The translations under genes and the position numbers were made by a program. DNA of 64,000 bases from Tanypteryx hageni. Lineage: Eukaryota; Arthropoda; Insecta; Odonata; Petaluridae. This document shows positions 23,801 to 38,800 of the stretch, in pieces. The stretch covers positions 80,736,572 through 80,800,571 of the forward strand of contig CM054116.1 of the NCBI GenBank assembly GCA_028673005.1, written 5' to 3'. The notes beneath the pieces are model-generated. The model had not been told where the DNA came from. It worked only from the letters and a program-made list of their open reading frames with translations, and searched no databases. Each line of letters begins with the position of its first letter. Positions within the stretch are counted from its first letter, which is position 1.

Positions 23801-26800
23801 GTCTGAAATACCTAATATGTATTATAATGAGAAAGAATACTGAATCGATTGACAAAGAAATTAAGTCTCTAGCTACTTTCGTCTAGGGGTTAGGGCATCA
23901 GAAAGATGGATAGTATATTTCAACTGTGCCATTTTTACCAAGTAATTTGATGTAAATGAAAACTGGTAGCTCTGATATGACTCACAATCAGATATATTCT
24001 ATCTTCAGGCTGGTTTCCAAAGGAAACATAGTTTTATGAAATGGTTATGTCTGTGTGTGTCTGCCGCAATTAAAAACTTTTTCATTAATGAAACTCATTT
24101 TGAAGTTCATGCTATCAAAGTCAACCTCAAGGCCATATTTTATTTGGCAAAGATTGATTTACATAGGAAATCTCAAATCCATCATGCAGAGATTTTTTCT
24201 TTACTTTAAAATATCTTAGAATTGTTATATTGGAATGGGGTTTGTACTGTTTTAAGAGAAAAATAATGTAGATTCTAATTCTTATCACAGAATTTGGATA
24301 ATCAATAGTATTTCCTTGAATTTATAAGAAATGATAGAATTTTTGACATTTAAAATCGCATTTTATTTATATATATATTTTGTGATACTATCCTGTAAAC
24401 ATGACCTGCAAAAACATGACTATATATTTTTGTTTTACTGTATGTATTGATGAAGCTATAATTACCATTGTAATTCCTATACTGAAATAAAAATACTTTC
24501 CTATTTATTTAATTTATTTATTTAATGACAGCAAAAACATACATTTGACATTCTGTCAGACTAATGTTTGTTGACAGGATGTTATATAATACAAGCAATT
24601 TAAAAAAATATATACAATGATCAGGAAATGAACTCCGCTGTGGCTGACATTCTATTTAAAAAGTTCATACATCTACAACATGTTAATATGAAATACAATA
24701 CAGAATTTATACTACAGAAGTCAATTCTACATGCCATCTTCTAAGTGTGTCTTTAAATTTTTTCTTGCTGCTGACATCCACCTCAATTTCAATGCCATTT
24801 AAAAGTTTAGTTACAATGTATTTTAAAAATATTTGACCATATACATTATTAACATGGGGTACTAAAAATGTTGTTCTATGGGTAAGGTATCCGTGATGAG
24901 GCACACTGTGATAACTAACATCCTGGAAGTATTTTAGAATGGGATGTAATATAGTAAACCTTTGGGTGAAAGAGCATTAGCATCGAGTTTCACTATCCTA
25001 TCCTTATCTAAAGCTGAGTGTGGAACTATATGCTTCATAATTTTTCTTTGGATTGTGGACACTGTCTAGATAGTAGTTAGAAGCAAAGCCCCATACCTCA
25101 ATGCCATATCTTAATAAAGATTCAAGCAAGGAAAAATTCAGCATATGTCTGTATTCAACAAGTATATTTTTAATTTTATGAAACAATATATTATGTGGAA
25201 TGAAAATTTAAAAATATATAATTCACATTATAATATGCCCCAGAGAGTTAAAATAATTTTGGCCAGCTAAAGTTGTCTGGCATAATGTTTAACAAATAAA
25301 TATTATTTATGTATGCAAGATTTGTATCTATGTTTATCATGCTGAGAGAGATAGCTACATTTTTGAAGGGGGAATGAGAAGGAGAATGTGATGGGGAAAG
25401 TGAAGAAAATGGGAGGGAGGAAGAGGGAGAATGTGAAGAAGAGAGAGTGGTGAATAGGAGGGAGAGAAGGATGGAGAATGGGAGGAAGAGAGAGGAAAAG
25501 TATGAGGGAGAATATGGGGGAGAGAGAATAAGGGGAGAGGGAAGGAAGAAAATGGGAGGGAGGCAGAGGAACAGGGAGAAAGAATGGGAAGTACCTTAAT
25601 TTTAATATATTATCCACATATACCCATCATAGTTGATGGGCAATTACTCTAGTAATAATAATAAAAGTATAGAACAAAGCTAAAGATTTGCTGTTTTTTA
25701 TGATTTTGATTCAAAATTGAAAAGGATGAAGACAGAACTTTTGAACCAAATTGAAGGAAGCAATCAAGATGACTGTCAGAACAATGCCATATTACTTGGA
25801 GCTACAAACTGCCCTTGGGATTTGGATACTGCATTTATAAGGAGATTCCAAAGGCACATATATATTCCTTTACCTGACAGGTTCAGCAGTTCTTTTGTAA
25901 CTAGAAATATAAATAACTTTAATGCAAGTACTTTTGTGCAATCTGTCATGTATTTACATCCTTACCTATTTGAATTGAATAATTTTATCTTAATATATTC
26001 ATTTATATCACAAAGATAAAATTAATCATAATTTTCACTGTGTGTAGTAGTTTAAGTAATGGTTTAAAATTCAAAAGTCATCCAACTTAATATCCTGATA
26101 ATGTTTTATTCTCTTTTCTGACATTATCTAAGCACACAAAATTAAAATATAGCTGCTTGTTATTTGTATTTTAAGAATACCTACAATAATTTTGTATTAT
26201 GTTCCAATAAAAGTGATGCTTGCTCAATTAAACTTTAAATTTTCATAATTATTATGAGTTAGAATTTAACGCATCATTCATTATCTTATCATTATTAGGG
26301 CTTTCCAATAAATAAGATAGCAATTGTCATTACAAAAGGAAATATATTTTTATTGAAGTAAATATAGGTTAAGTGTATTAGTACTATTAGCATAATTATT
26401 TTTCAATAGATTCACTAAACTTGTTCAAGCACTTATCCTAGCATGGCAGTAGTTTGTTGATTCCTGCTTCAAAGAAATTGATCACAAGATTGCCAACTCA
26501 TCCCCAAGTTGCTCAAGGACAATATTGCAAACTGTACCAAGGGAAATGTTTGATTCTTGCAGTGTCAGCAGGTTTTGTTTGTCATGCTTCACTGTTCATG
26601 TCATTACTATGGAAAACGTCATCTGTACAGGAAGTACTGAATCAACCGAGTCATTCCTCTTCCCAAATATTTGTCCTACCATTGTGGAAGATTGCACACC
26701 AACTATATACCTGTTTTTAAGGTATTAAAATAGGTTCATTCACTGAAATCAGTTCTCCATCGATTGTGGCTGATTGAGTCCCTTTTGTATGCAAATATTG

Positions 26801-29800
26801 ATTCATTTTGAATTTCCACTTGACACAACTTTACTACACATGCAGCCATTTTCAAATTGATGTTTACTTAACAAGATAGTTGTTGGAATCTAGTGAATAA
26901 AATGAAGTTTGTCTGTGTGTCTGTCTGTTTGGCAGTATGTGATAGGATTTTGTGGGCGCTCTAACTCAAAAACTTACATTCGTATCAATACCAAATTTTA
27001 TATTTAGAAAGAGTACTATGTATATCATGAAGAGTTGATTAGATTTTGGCAACAATTGCTCAACCGAGAGTGGATGTTTACTCTAGTCATGTTTTGGTTT
27101 TTGGCAAATAACTTTTAAATCTTCATAAATGTAAGTGTTATTTATCATAAACATCATAGATAATATTATTCTCTATACCTTTTGTTTGAAACATTTTTTT
27201 TGTAGAATGCTTTGTTAAGGAGATATTCTATTTATTTAATACATATTTGCTTTAATATTTGAAGAATGTAAAACAGTACTGGAATGAAAGTTGTAGGAAA
27301 TTTAATTTTCTACAACCTTTGTTTGAAACATTTCCCCATATAATGTATTGTTGAAGAGGTATTTTTATAACTAAATTTTTTAGGTGTCACAACCACACCA
27401 CCTATCGATGACTATTGTAAACACTTTACTCTCCTTTTTATTTTCTTAACTGTTGGAGTTTAGGGGCTATATCCAATATCAGAAGGCTACAGTTTGAGAT
27501 TATTTCTATAGTTTGCAAAGTCTGTAAATTTTTCTCGCAGTTCCTTAAAAGATTTATTATCATTTAACCTATTTGGAATTTGTAGAATTATTACAGGTTT
27601 GGAGAAAGTCATGTGTTAGCCACATCAGATTTTTTTTGTTAAGTCATTAAATTTCTCTCGCAGTTCCTTAAAATATTTATTATCATTTAACCTATTTGGA
27701 ATTTGTAGAAATATTACAGGTATGGAGAAAGTCTTGTGGTGGCCACATCAGATTTTTATAGAAAATAGAAGCATTTTATTAAAAATAAATTAACATTTGA
27801 ATATTATATTAATCCTTATTTACGGGAAAAAATGAACTTATGGCAGTTTTTTGGGAGAATATTTGGTGCCTTTTGCAGAAAGTGCCTATGTAAAATGCCA
27901 CTTTCCCCATACTCTAGCTTCAGCACTGTCTGAGGTAATCTCCTTTTTTCATGAAGATGATTAACTCATCCATGAATTTAACCCTCCGCCTTCCATAACA
28001 TCTCAGAATGCCCAAAGTCAAAACTCACTTTGCCACCCATTAAATCTATTAAAAGAAATGTGTTACATATCTAAGCATATTTAATTTGTTGCTTAAGCAT
28101 TTCAATATATATTAATTAGTGCACAAGCCTGTCCATATGACAGTATGGAATATATTATTTATTTAAATTAAATTCTCGTACTTACTATTGTAGTTCAAAA
28201 ATTGGATGGTAGGGAGACTGACAGCACTAGGGGATGGAGAAATGGCGAATCTCTAAGCGATGTCCTAAATTTTTCCAAGGAGCAACAATGTGACTGCCCT
28301 TGATGACGGAAGATTTTTAACCCAAAAAATGCAAAATTTTCATGTTCAAAACAAATACATATATGGTACAATTTGATGCATATGTCAAAATCAATGGCAG
28401 GAAAATGAATTTTCAATCTTTATGGCATTGCTTGGTTCAAGTACCATAGCCATCTTATCATTCTAAGCAATTTAAATGAAAATTATGCTGCGTTGCTTCT
28501 TGTAAACATAACTCCCATCTATAAACTGAAGATACAGAGGGAGGTACAGAGATACTGAGATTCTAGTAATAAATTTTTACACAGTCATATTATTTCTAAG
28601 CTTTGGTGGCTTAAATTTTTAAGCATATTTAAATAATGTGATTCATTAGCTAAGGCTATGGTGATTTAAATCAGAACAGAAAGATTTATGGCTTAAAATC
28701 AACTCAAACAAGGGGAGGTGAGCAGATGTCAATACAGGAGTTTGCTGTCCATGTGGTCAGTTATTTTAGCCAAGCAGTTCATTAGTGGAAAATTACAGTG
28801 TTTTATTTCATATTATGGAATTATTCCACCAAATAAAGCTATCAACAGTTGAGATTTTCTCTGCAGATTTCTATATTCCTCCACAGGCATGTCATACAAA
28901 CATGAATGTTTTCCGACTTCTTCAATCAGTTTCTCCATGACGTTTTCTTACTGCACAAATAATACTTTTTTCAGAATACAAAATTGTATTGTAGAGTATG
29001 TACAGTAACAATTTTTATAATACTCCCTATGGGGAGGGAGGCAGGAGGGTAGTGGATGGGGACACTGCCATAGGGGCTGATTACTGCAACCTGGGCTTAC
29101 CCATTGTCTATCTCCTTTCTCCCACTGCCATTTAAAAACATTCAGATCCAACAGAGCTCTTGGCTCGTCTGCGGGTGCTTACAGTTATCTGCTTCATTGT
29201 GGTCTGGATTGTATATTATCACAGCAAAACAGTATATTTTCATTATTTTAACTCCACATAACATATTTCTTTGCCATACCTCTTTACCGCATCACCTCTA
29301 TCACACTCACAAGGTAATGAGAGCTCACTGTGCATCTGCAATGTTTACTGTGCCTGTGAAACCATGGCTTTGCAGAGTCTTAAGAATTTTTCTCTTGCTC
29401 CTAAGAAGGGAACTTAAAAAATGCTGGTGGGCCCTCAAGTGTCATCAGATGAATGAATAGATATTTTTTTGTTTGGTCTTTCCTCTGTGACGAAATTGCA
29501 GGCCAGGCAATTTAGGTTTTATCCTCTGCCTCTTACCAGGTAGTTAAAAAATATCATAGTTATGAGGACAACTATGGTTAGATCAATAGAATTGATTCCA
29601 GAGGGTGAAATAGGGCAGAGCTTCCCAACCACGGGGTCACGACCTCTTTTTGGGTCGCAAAGATCATTCTTGGGGTCGCGAACTCGTCTGAGATACATTT
29701 ACTTTCCTCTTCAAGTTATGTACTCATCAATCGAAAATGTAAAAGCGTATATAAATAAAATGTTAATATTCCGTATTTAATCCACTTGCTCATGGCATCG

Positions 29801-32800
29801 TTCAGACTCTCTGGACTGGCGTGATGTTTATGGAGTCATAAACGTCTCTCCTGATGGAAGACTAAACAACATTAGGATCCAATTATCATAGAGAGATTTT
29901 GTTTGCCACTTGAAAAGGTGACTAATTGTAAGCGGAGCCACAGTTCATAAGAATGCTTCTTCTTTGTTTCTCTGTCTTTGTAATACGATACGGTGCCCCT
30001 CGATTACGTGAAAATTCCTCTCGTCTCCGTGTCTCATTCGTATTCTTTTCTTTTTATTTCATCACGTGGTATTAGGATCTTCCTTTGTCAATCTCATTTA
30101 GTTGTCGGCCAGTGCCTGTCTTGTGTGGTATCGAGTTATAGTTCCTTAAAAAGTCATTTTGTTACTCCACACCTTTACGTGACAATAGTTAACACCCTTG
30201 TGAGATGGATCGTTTCTTGCAAAAGTCAACTGATCCGTATTCTTCTAAGAAAGCCAGGGACATAGGTAAGGCAAAAAATGAAATGAAGACCGTCCGCTTA
30301 AAACAAAGTACAATGAGGCCTTCCTTAAATTTGGATTTACTAGTGTAGAAGTGGAGAGCGAACAAAGACTTCAATATGTGTTGCATCAGGTAGTATAATA
30401 CTTTGAGAGCGTGAAACCTAATAAACTAAAGCGATATTTTGAAAAGAACCACAAGGAGCATATGTGGAAGCCAATATCATTCTTCCAGCACCACAAGAAA
30501 GAGCTTACACAACAGAAGTTACACATTGGAAAAAGTCTTTCAGTGTCTGACCAAGCTCTGAGAGCTACATTTGATGTCAGCTATTGAATTGCTCGATATA
30601 AGAAGCCGCACACCATCAGGGAGACATTAATTTACTGCCTGCTATTGAATGGTTAAGATTGCTTCTGGAGATGGTGAGGCCAAAAAACTGAAAAATATTC
30701 CCCTTTCAAACAACACGATTAAGCAAAGTATTGAAGCGGTTGCCTCAGATTAGGAGGACACTCTTGTCCAAGGCATTTGCTTTTCAGGTTAATGTCAGCG
30801 CCGAAGGACATACTGCTCATTTCTTAGTTTTTGTGCGATATGTATGGGAGATGATAATTTTTGAAGATATGTTATATTGTCTGCCTCTCCAAGATCACAT
30901 GTCAGCCCAAGCATGTTCGATGTCCTTAAAGGATTCTTGTAGGAGAAGGGAATCCCATGAGAGAACTTGGTTGGATTTTGTACTGATGGAGCTCTGTCTA
31001 TGACAGGGCACAAAGGTGATTAGCAATCCTTAGTGAAGAATGTGGCTCCGTCCGCAGTGTGGACACACTGCTTGATCCACAGAGGACATCTGGCAGCCAA
31101 ATCACTTATCCCCCAGTAAAATGAAGTATTACAAACCATTGTCTCAGCTGTGAACATCATCAAGAAGCAGCCTCTGCGCTCTAGCCTATTCACTCAGCTT
31201 TGTCAGGAAGAAGCATCTGAGTACGATGTTTTGCTGTACCACACATAGGCAAGGTGGCTATCCAGGGGTAAGGCACTAGAGCGCTTCTACAAACTCCATG
31301 AAACGACACTTACATATTTCACAGAATGTAAAAAGAGAGAATTTGTGGATTGTCTGAGTGACAAATGCCAGATGTATCTTCTTGCCTACATCTGTGATAT
31401 ATTTCTGAAATTTCATGAGCTAAATGCTATCTTGTAGGGCAAGGATGCACACATTCTTCTTCTAAATGATTGATTAATGGTTTTAGAAAAAATATATTTT
31501 TGGAAAACAAGTCTCAACAGAAAGAAGCTTGAAGTTTTTCCAAAACTTTTATCTATTTAAAGAGGACAGCGATGTTCTGTTTGTGAGAAAAGTCATGGTT
31601 GCACATCTCTGTCGTCTAGAGGCTGGCTTTCATTCCTTCTTCTCAGATCTCCATTCGTCCAAGCTTGACTGTATTTGAAACACATCTGAATGTTGTTCTG
31701 AAGAGAGATTTGCCAGAAATAGAAATTAAACATCTTATAGAAATCTCCACAGACAGAAGCCATTGGTTGCATTTTCTCAGTTGCCAATCATTAGATTCTG
31801 GTTCAGTGTCAGATCAGAATACAAAGAACTTTCATGTTGCACCATTAAGTGATTTGTAAATTTTGCTACAACATACTAATGTAAAGAGGGATTCAGTGCA
31901 TTAGTGGCCACTAAGTTCCAATGTGCAGGTGTTGCATTAATTCAAGTATCAGCTTTTAATTCTGAATATAACATTGTTCCTGTCATTGATGTACGACTAT
32001 GTCGAAATTTTTTGAGGTCGCGAAGTGTGTTAGATCGATTGTTGAGGTCATGCGTGGAAAAGGTTGGGAATCCTTGAAATAGGGAATCATCTGCAATGGC
32101 ATAGTGAGGGGGGTGCAGAGTGGGGCAGTTGTGCCTAGGCACAGGGCTGAAGGGGGGCAAACTTATGGACAAAAAATTAATGTTTCTGTTTATAAACAAT
32201 AATAATCTTATAATATATGCCGAATTAAAATGCTAGCATAGTATGCTTGGGTTTTTATCACATTTCCCACATTACATTTGTCTGGAAAATGGTACAGGGA
32301 GCAAAGGGAGGATTGCACATCTCTGTAACTTGCCCCCAGGCACATGAGTACCTAGCTGCCACTCTCTGTCCATCTTCTCATGTTTCATTTGCCCTTTGGT
32401 ATTTTTGACTATCCTTTTAACTACCTTTGTCTTTAAGTTTACTTATCCATATCATGCCAGCACATTTGATGGTGTTTCCCTGTCATATTCTACATTTTTA
32501 GTACTCAAATTCTCTGCATTTGCGATTTTTGTTAGAAAACTCATTAGACATTTCAGTTACAAAGGATCTTATTTCAACTAAAGCACTCCACTTTCAATGT
32601 AGATTTTTCTACTTCAACCAGCATTTTGGTTTGACATTATGGACAATGGATAAAACATTTGTTACCATCAATCATTTTTGGTTATTACATTCATCTCTGC
32701 TATTATACTGCTAGTTATTCTAAAGTTAATTAACATCTTTAGTTCTACTATCTTTCTAACTTACATTTTATATGGCCATATGTTAACTAACTCATATAAT

Positions 32801-35800
32801 TTTAAAAATAAAAATCATAAGTTTAATTCTATTCTGTGATTCCTAAGAATTTTACATAAACATGTCAGTAGAAAGGTTTATTATGTAATACTTAATATTT
32901 GTATCTCACATTAGCTGAGGTATTTTTTATGTTTTTAAAGTTTACTAAACAATACTTCATAGTCATAAAATATAGTTAAATTTTGTATAACTTTGTTCCA
33001 TGCCCATCCATCAATAACTTTCAGAGAAGCCAGGAAGGTAATCATAAAAATGCATTCCATGGACGGAAAAGAAACAGACTGCTTGTCATTCACAGAATCA
33101 GAATGGGACAAATTGCTGGATGCCACCATTGGTTATTCAGGGTCTGACCTTGCCAATTTATCATTATCTGCTCTCTTAGAGCCAATTAGGGATCTTGAAG
33201 AGGCAGATTTTTGGACAGCAAAATCTAGTAAGAGATAATTTCATATTTTAAATGTTTTTCTAGAAAATTGTTTGTGAACTGTCATAATGCCACTAAAAAC
33301 ATAATGTGCATGGATATTTCTACTTTCTCCATTCATAGTATAGGGGAAAGTATTTTTCCATGAAAAAAATGGACTGCGAGATTTCAATGTAAATACACGT
33401 TTTGAGGTGCCCTGAACACATTTTGACCATTTTCTCGATGATGTCTGTCTGTGTGTGTGTATGTGACAGCTTTTTGTGGGTGCTCTAATTCAAAAACTAT
33501 TAATCAGGCCAATGCGAAATTTTATATTTAACATTTTTATGAAAGTCACAAGAACTGATTACATTTTGGTAAATATTGGTCAACAGGAAGTGGGTGTTTA
33601 CTCTTGTCACTTATCCATTATTTTGAGATGTTTGCTTTAATATTTGATATATTTAAAAACATACTGGAATAAAAGTTGTAGGAAATTTAATTTTCTACAA
33701 CCTTTGTTAAAAACATTTTTCCATATAATGCATTGTTTAAGAGATATCTTATATTTTTAGCTGCCACCACCACATCACCTATTGACGACCATTGTTAACA
33801 ATTGATGCTTAGTTACATCTTAGTAACATTCCTTTTTATTTTCTTAATTGTTGGAGCTTTGTGGCTACATCCAATATCAGAAGGCTATGGTTTGGGTTTA
33901 TTTCTGTTCTTTGTAAAGTAAAATTTTCTCACAGTTTCTTAAAATATTTTTTATTATGTAACCCCCCTCTTACACACATTAAACCTAAACTTTCCCTTAA
34001 TTGCTGTAAAACTCAACTTATCTTTTTCAAATACTCCAACTAAAATATCCTTCACATTGAATGGCGAAAATATTTTCCCCACACCATGCATCAAATTTCT
34101 GGGTCTATACATTGAACAGTCAGGTAAATGGTCATTACATGCATCCAAACTCCTACCTAAACTCAACTCTGCCTTCTATTGTATAAGATTTCTTAAAAGC
34201 ACAGTCTCTCAGGAGGTTATTAAATCTGTCTATTGTAGCTATTTTTACTTTCTTCATATGCATAGTATTGGGGAAAGTATTGTATTCATGAAAAAAATTG
34301 ACTTTGAGATTGCAATGTAAATATACGTTTTGAGGTCCCCTGAACACGTTTTGACCATTTTCTCGATGATGTCTGTGTATGTGATAGTTTTTTGTGGGTG
34401 CTCTAGCTCAAAAACTATTAATCAGGTCAATGCAAAATTTTAAATTTAACATTTTTATAAAAGTTTGAAGAACTGATTATGTTTTTGGTAAAAATTGGTC
34501 AACCGGAAGTGGATGTTTACTCTTGTCACTTATCCGTAATTTTTAAATATTTGCTTTAATATTTGATAAATGTAAAAATGTACTAGAATAAAAGTTGTAG
34601 GATATTTAATTTTCTACTATCTTTGTTTGAAACATTTTCCCATATAATGCATTGTTTAAGAGATATCTTATATTTTAGCTGCCATCACCACACCACCTAC
34701 CGACGACTATTGTTAACAATTGACGCTTAGTTACTTCTTACTAACACTCCTTTTTATTTTCTTAATTGTTGGAGCTTTGTGGCTTTATCCAATATCAGAA
34801 AGCTATGGTTTGAGTTTATTTCTGTTCTTTGTAGTCTAAAATTTTTTTTCAGTTTCTTAAAATATTTATTATTATTATTATTCCTATTTGGAATTTTTAG
34901 AAATATTACAGATATGGAGAAAGTCTTGTGGTGGCCACATCAGATTTTTATAGTAGGGCTACTTACGGCATTATCTTCTGGGGCTCTTCACCAATTATAT
35001 TACATCAAGTCTTTATTATTCAAAAGAAAATCATATGATGTATGCTAGGTACAACAAGTAGAACTTCATGTAGACCACTGTTTGACAAATTGGGTATGTT
35101 ATTTATCCCATGTGTGTTTATTTATTGCCTAGTAATTTTAATTAAAAAGAATTTTCATCTACTTGAAAAAATAGCTGCATCCATAACTATGGCACTAGAG
35201 GAAAAAACAACATTCACCTGGAGCACGATAAAAAGCTAATAGCTATTAGAGGGCCTGCTACCATGGGCGCCAAATTATATAACAAGTTACCTAAGATGAT
35301 CAAGGATTTATATCTAAACAGATTCAGAAATTCACTGAGGAATTTTCTACAAACAAAATGTTATTATACTGCCAATGAATATATGACATTGAAAGGTTAC
35401 CATGTTTCTGAATAATTTTGTATTACCCATGGATTGTACTTATGAATGCAACTGTCATACTTTTGTATAATATGTATATTGTTTTAAGCAGTATTTTTTC
35501 TTTTTATATTCTTATTTCGACGACTCAAATATCTACCACTACTTGTTGTATGGTCATAAGGACAATAAATCTATTATTATTTGGAATTTTTAGAAATATT
35601 ACAGGTATGGAGAAAGTCATGTGGTGGCCACATCAAATTTTCTTGATGATGTCTGTGTGCATGTACAGTTGTTTAGTGGGTGCTCTAACTCAAAAACTAT
35701 TAATGAGGTTAATGCGCAATTTTATATTTAACATATATATGGCAGTCACAAGAACTGATTAGTTTTTGGTAAATTCGGGTCAACCGGAACTGGGTGTTTA

Positions 35801-38800
35801 CTTTTGTCACATATTTTTAGCTGTCATCATCATGCCACCTACTGATGACTACTGTTAACAATTGATGCTTAGTTATGTCTTGATAACACTCCTTTTTCTT
35901 TTCTTAATTGTTGGAGCTTTGTGGCTATATCTAATATCAGAAGGCTATGGTTGGAGTTTATTTCTGTTCGTTGTGAAGTCTAAAATTTTCTCGCAGTTTC
36001 TTAAAATATTTATTATTATGTAACCTATTTGGAATTATAGAAATATTATGGATATGTAGAAAATCATGTGGTGGCCACATCAGATTTTCAGGAATATTAC
36101 AGGTATGGAGAAAGTCATGTAATGTAATATTTAAAAAAAACAGATGTTGACCGATCTTTACCAAAAACTAATCAGTTCTAGTGACTGTTGTAAATATGTT
36201 AAACAAAATTTTGCATTGACCTGTTTAATAGTTTTTACATGTTCTTTGCACGAAGTGGACGCATATGAGGTCGTTTCCGTCCGTCTGCATGTTAAAACTC
36301 GGAAACTGCTGGACGTATTATGATGAAATTTGGTATTGGGGAGTTTTGCTAAAATCGGTCAACCGATTTCAACTTTGATCAAAATCGGATAAAAATGATG
36401 ACCACTTTACATGAAGACCTACAATGTTCCTTTGTTTCAACTAGGGAACCGCTGGACGTATTTTGGTCATCTACACGAATTCTACTATTCTGTAGCATAA
36501 ATTGTAATCACTGTGAGCGGACATGTATTAAAGTGTAGGTAATAATGAAAATGTGTCCTTGAAATTCACGTTGCACAAGGTATTACCTCATATATTAACA
36601 AATTATTTACTATTAATTATTAATAATGTATATTCTAATGTTTTTGCGATGAATGACTGCCAATTATTCCATTTCTGGGATAAGTGAGTTCGTTAGTGTC
36701 AGTATTGAGAACAGTAATAATCTTGCCTTCAGCGTATAAGACACAGGCTGATTTTGGGGGTAATTTTTCTGGAAAAAATGCGTCTTTTATGCTGAGAAAT
36801 ACGGTAGTTATTATTGAATCTTTGATGTCTATAAACATTGATGAGAGGCATAGTATGACATTTATACTGACCAAGAATGAAGCATTTAAATCATAGTTAT
36901 TTCACTAAATAATGTACATTGGTACCAGAGTTAAAGGCGATGTGACGGCAATCCAGTCTCTCTCACTGGTATGCCTCGCACACAGGCAACTATATTTGCC
37001 AACATAGTAAAACAAATCAAAACTTGTTAAAGGGCTAAACAGTGCTTGATTTGGGCAGAATGGACCAAACCACTATGTTAGTCCAATATCTTTTTAGTAA
37101 TTCTTAAGTAGAAATTATTCAAGGTAAGTAATAGCAAATTTCATCTTTTATTCACTTTCTATTTGGTATAAATAAAATGCATTTTTTAAAGGAAGCAATC
37201 TGGTCATGGAATATATTTCATTAATATAAATTTTGTAAAATTACTAATGACTTATAAATCATTACTTTCAGATGGGCAAATGGTTCCATGTCTAGAAAGT
37301 CATCCCAGAGCAATAAGTTGTAAACTTAATGACATAGAAGCTGACAAGGTATTGTTACAAGTTATAATTCTGATCTATTTATCACTCTTTAAGAATGTAT
37401 ATTTTGATATTTAGCATGTAAAACAAAAATGTATCATATGAATCTATACTTTGTGAAATGATAGAAGGCCTGAAAACAGTATAGGAACATTTAGTCAGCA
37501 TTTATTTATAGCAAGTTAGGGACACCTCTCATTATGTGTAAACCTAACACATGGAATTTAGCTCTAATGTTACTTATGAATAGGGTTGTGGGCTAGTCCC
37601 AACTTGGTAAGGTGTTTCCCATGTCTTGACTTACATTTCTAAAGTCCCGCTTTTTAAACAAAATTGTTCAACACTCACAATTTTTATTGGAATATAGATG
37701 CTACCAATGAGCAACAGCTAGGCTTGAGGTGCTACATACAATGAGTTCATCGTAAAAATAACACTTTCTGCTCAGAGTTAACTACATGTGCTTGGCCTGA
37801 TGGTCTATCTCCTTAGCTCCTAATGCAATTCCTTTCTATCTTGTTCGCGTCACACCCGCCAGTTGAAACTGGTTTTACTGTATGTAATAGCATGGCACGC
37901 AGATACTATGTAAGGTTAGGTACCTTAAAGGGTCTGTCATTGTATACACTGTACATGTAGTTTGAATTAATTGATCCTATTAGTTTTGATATAATTTTCT
38001 CTTGAATTTAATTTCATATAACTGTCCTGACTTAATATTTCAAAAATGTATAAATGTTCTGATTTGTGATTTTAAAAATCTGGCAACCCTACTTATGAAT
38101 GATGTATGTGAATCTAAGATTCTAATAAATGCATAAGAGGAATTCTTACTGCTAATATGTATTAACATGAAATATGCACATCAACCCAGATACTAGGAAA
38201 ATTTGTTATTAATTCAGCAATCATCATAGAAAATATGAGGAGAAATTTTGAGTTGCCTTTTTAGTTACATATTATTTATTTTTATGCATGGACTGGATAT
38301 TCATTCTTTGATTTTAGATATAAAAACAACACATTTGGGATGTGGCAAAGGTTCTATTCTTTTGACTAATGTTTATAATACTTACCAATATCATCAAGAG
38401 ATAATCTTTATTAGAATGAGAAGTGATTTCTAAGCAGTTAACTTTTTAGTCCATGTGACCCCATGGGGTCGCAGCATCATACAGTTTTTAATTTAATCAA
38501 TTGCATCAACAGTTTTGGGGGTATTTATAGTTTCATATATAAATAAGAAAAAATTTAAGTGCCCAAAATTATATCCTGCCATGAATGGCAACATGGGGAT
38601 TTAAATTCCAAACCTTAAGGGTATGGCCTGACCAAAGAACATGTGAGCAAGCGAGCAACAAAAAAGATAGAACGCATTGTTCTTTATGTAAGTTGCCATA
38701 CTGACACGAGTGCATAAGTGATGTTGCTGAGATGCAAGCAAGCTTTAATTAAAGCCTATCTTCTGAGTAATATTGCTCGACTTAACAACGTAATACTGGT

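Larger units (their letters stand above)
33319..35632 (+). repeat. Nested array: R1 copy B interrupted by a LINE that contains R1 copy C
   Basis: R1-B runs from about 33319 to TATTATGTAAC near 33960 and resumes at ATTTGGAATTTTTAG near 35580, ending about 35632. In copy A these two blocks are contiguous. The inserted DNA is a plus-strand LINE 3' part (33961-34241 and 34949-35578). Inside it is R1-C (34242-34948). Three rounds of insertion are therefore ordered B, then LINE, then C. All of it lies in VPS4-like intron 7. Confidence 0.8.

Noticed and set aside
25303..25617. 104-residue minus-strand ORF rich in Pro/Leu/Ser/Phe
   Set aside because: It is the complement of the GA-rich minisatellite; a repeat artefact, as is the minus-strand frame at 63380-63607.
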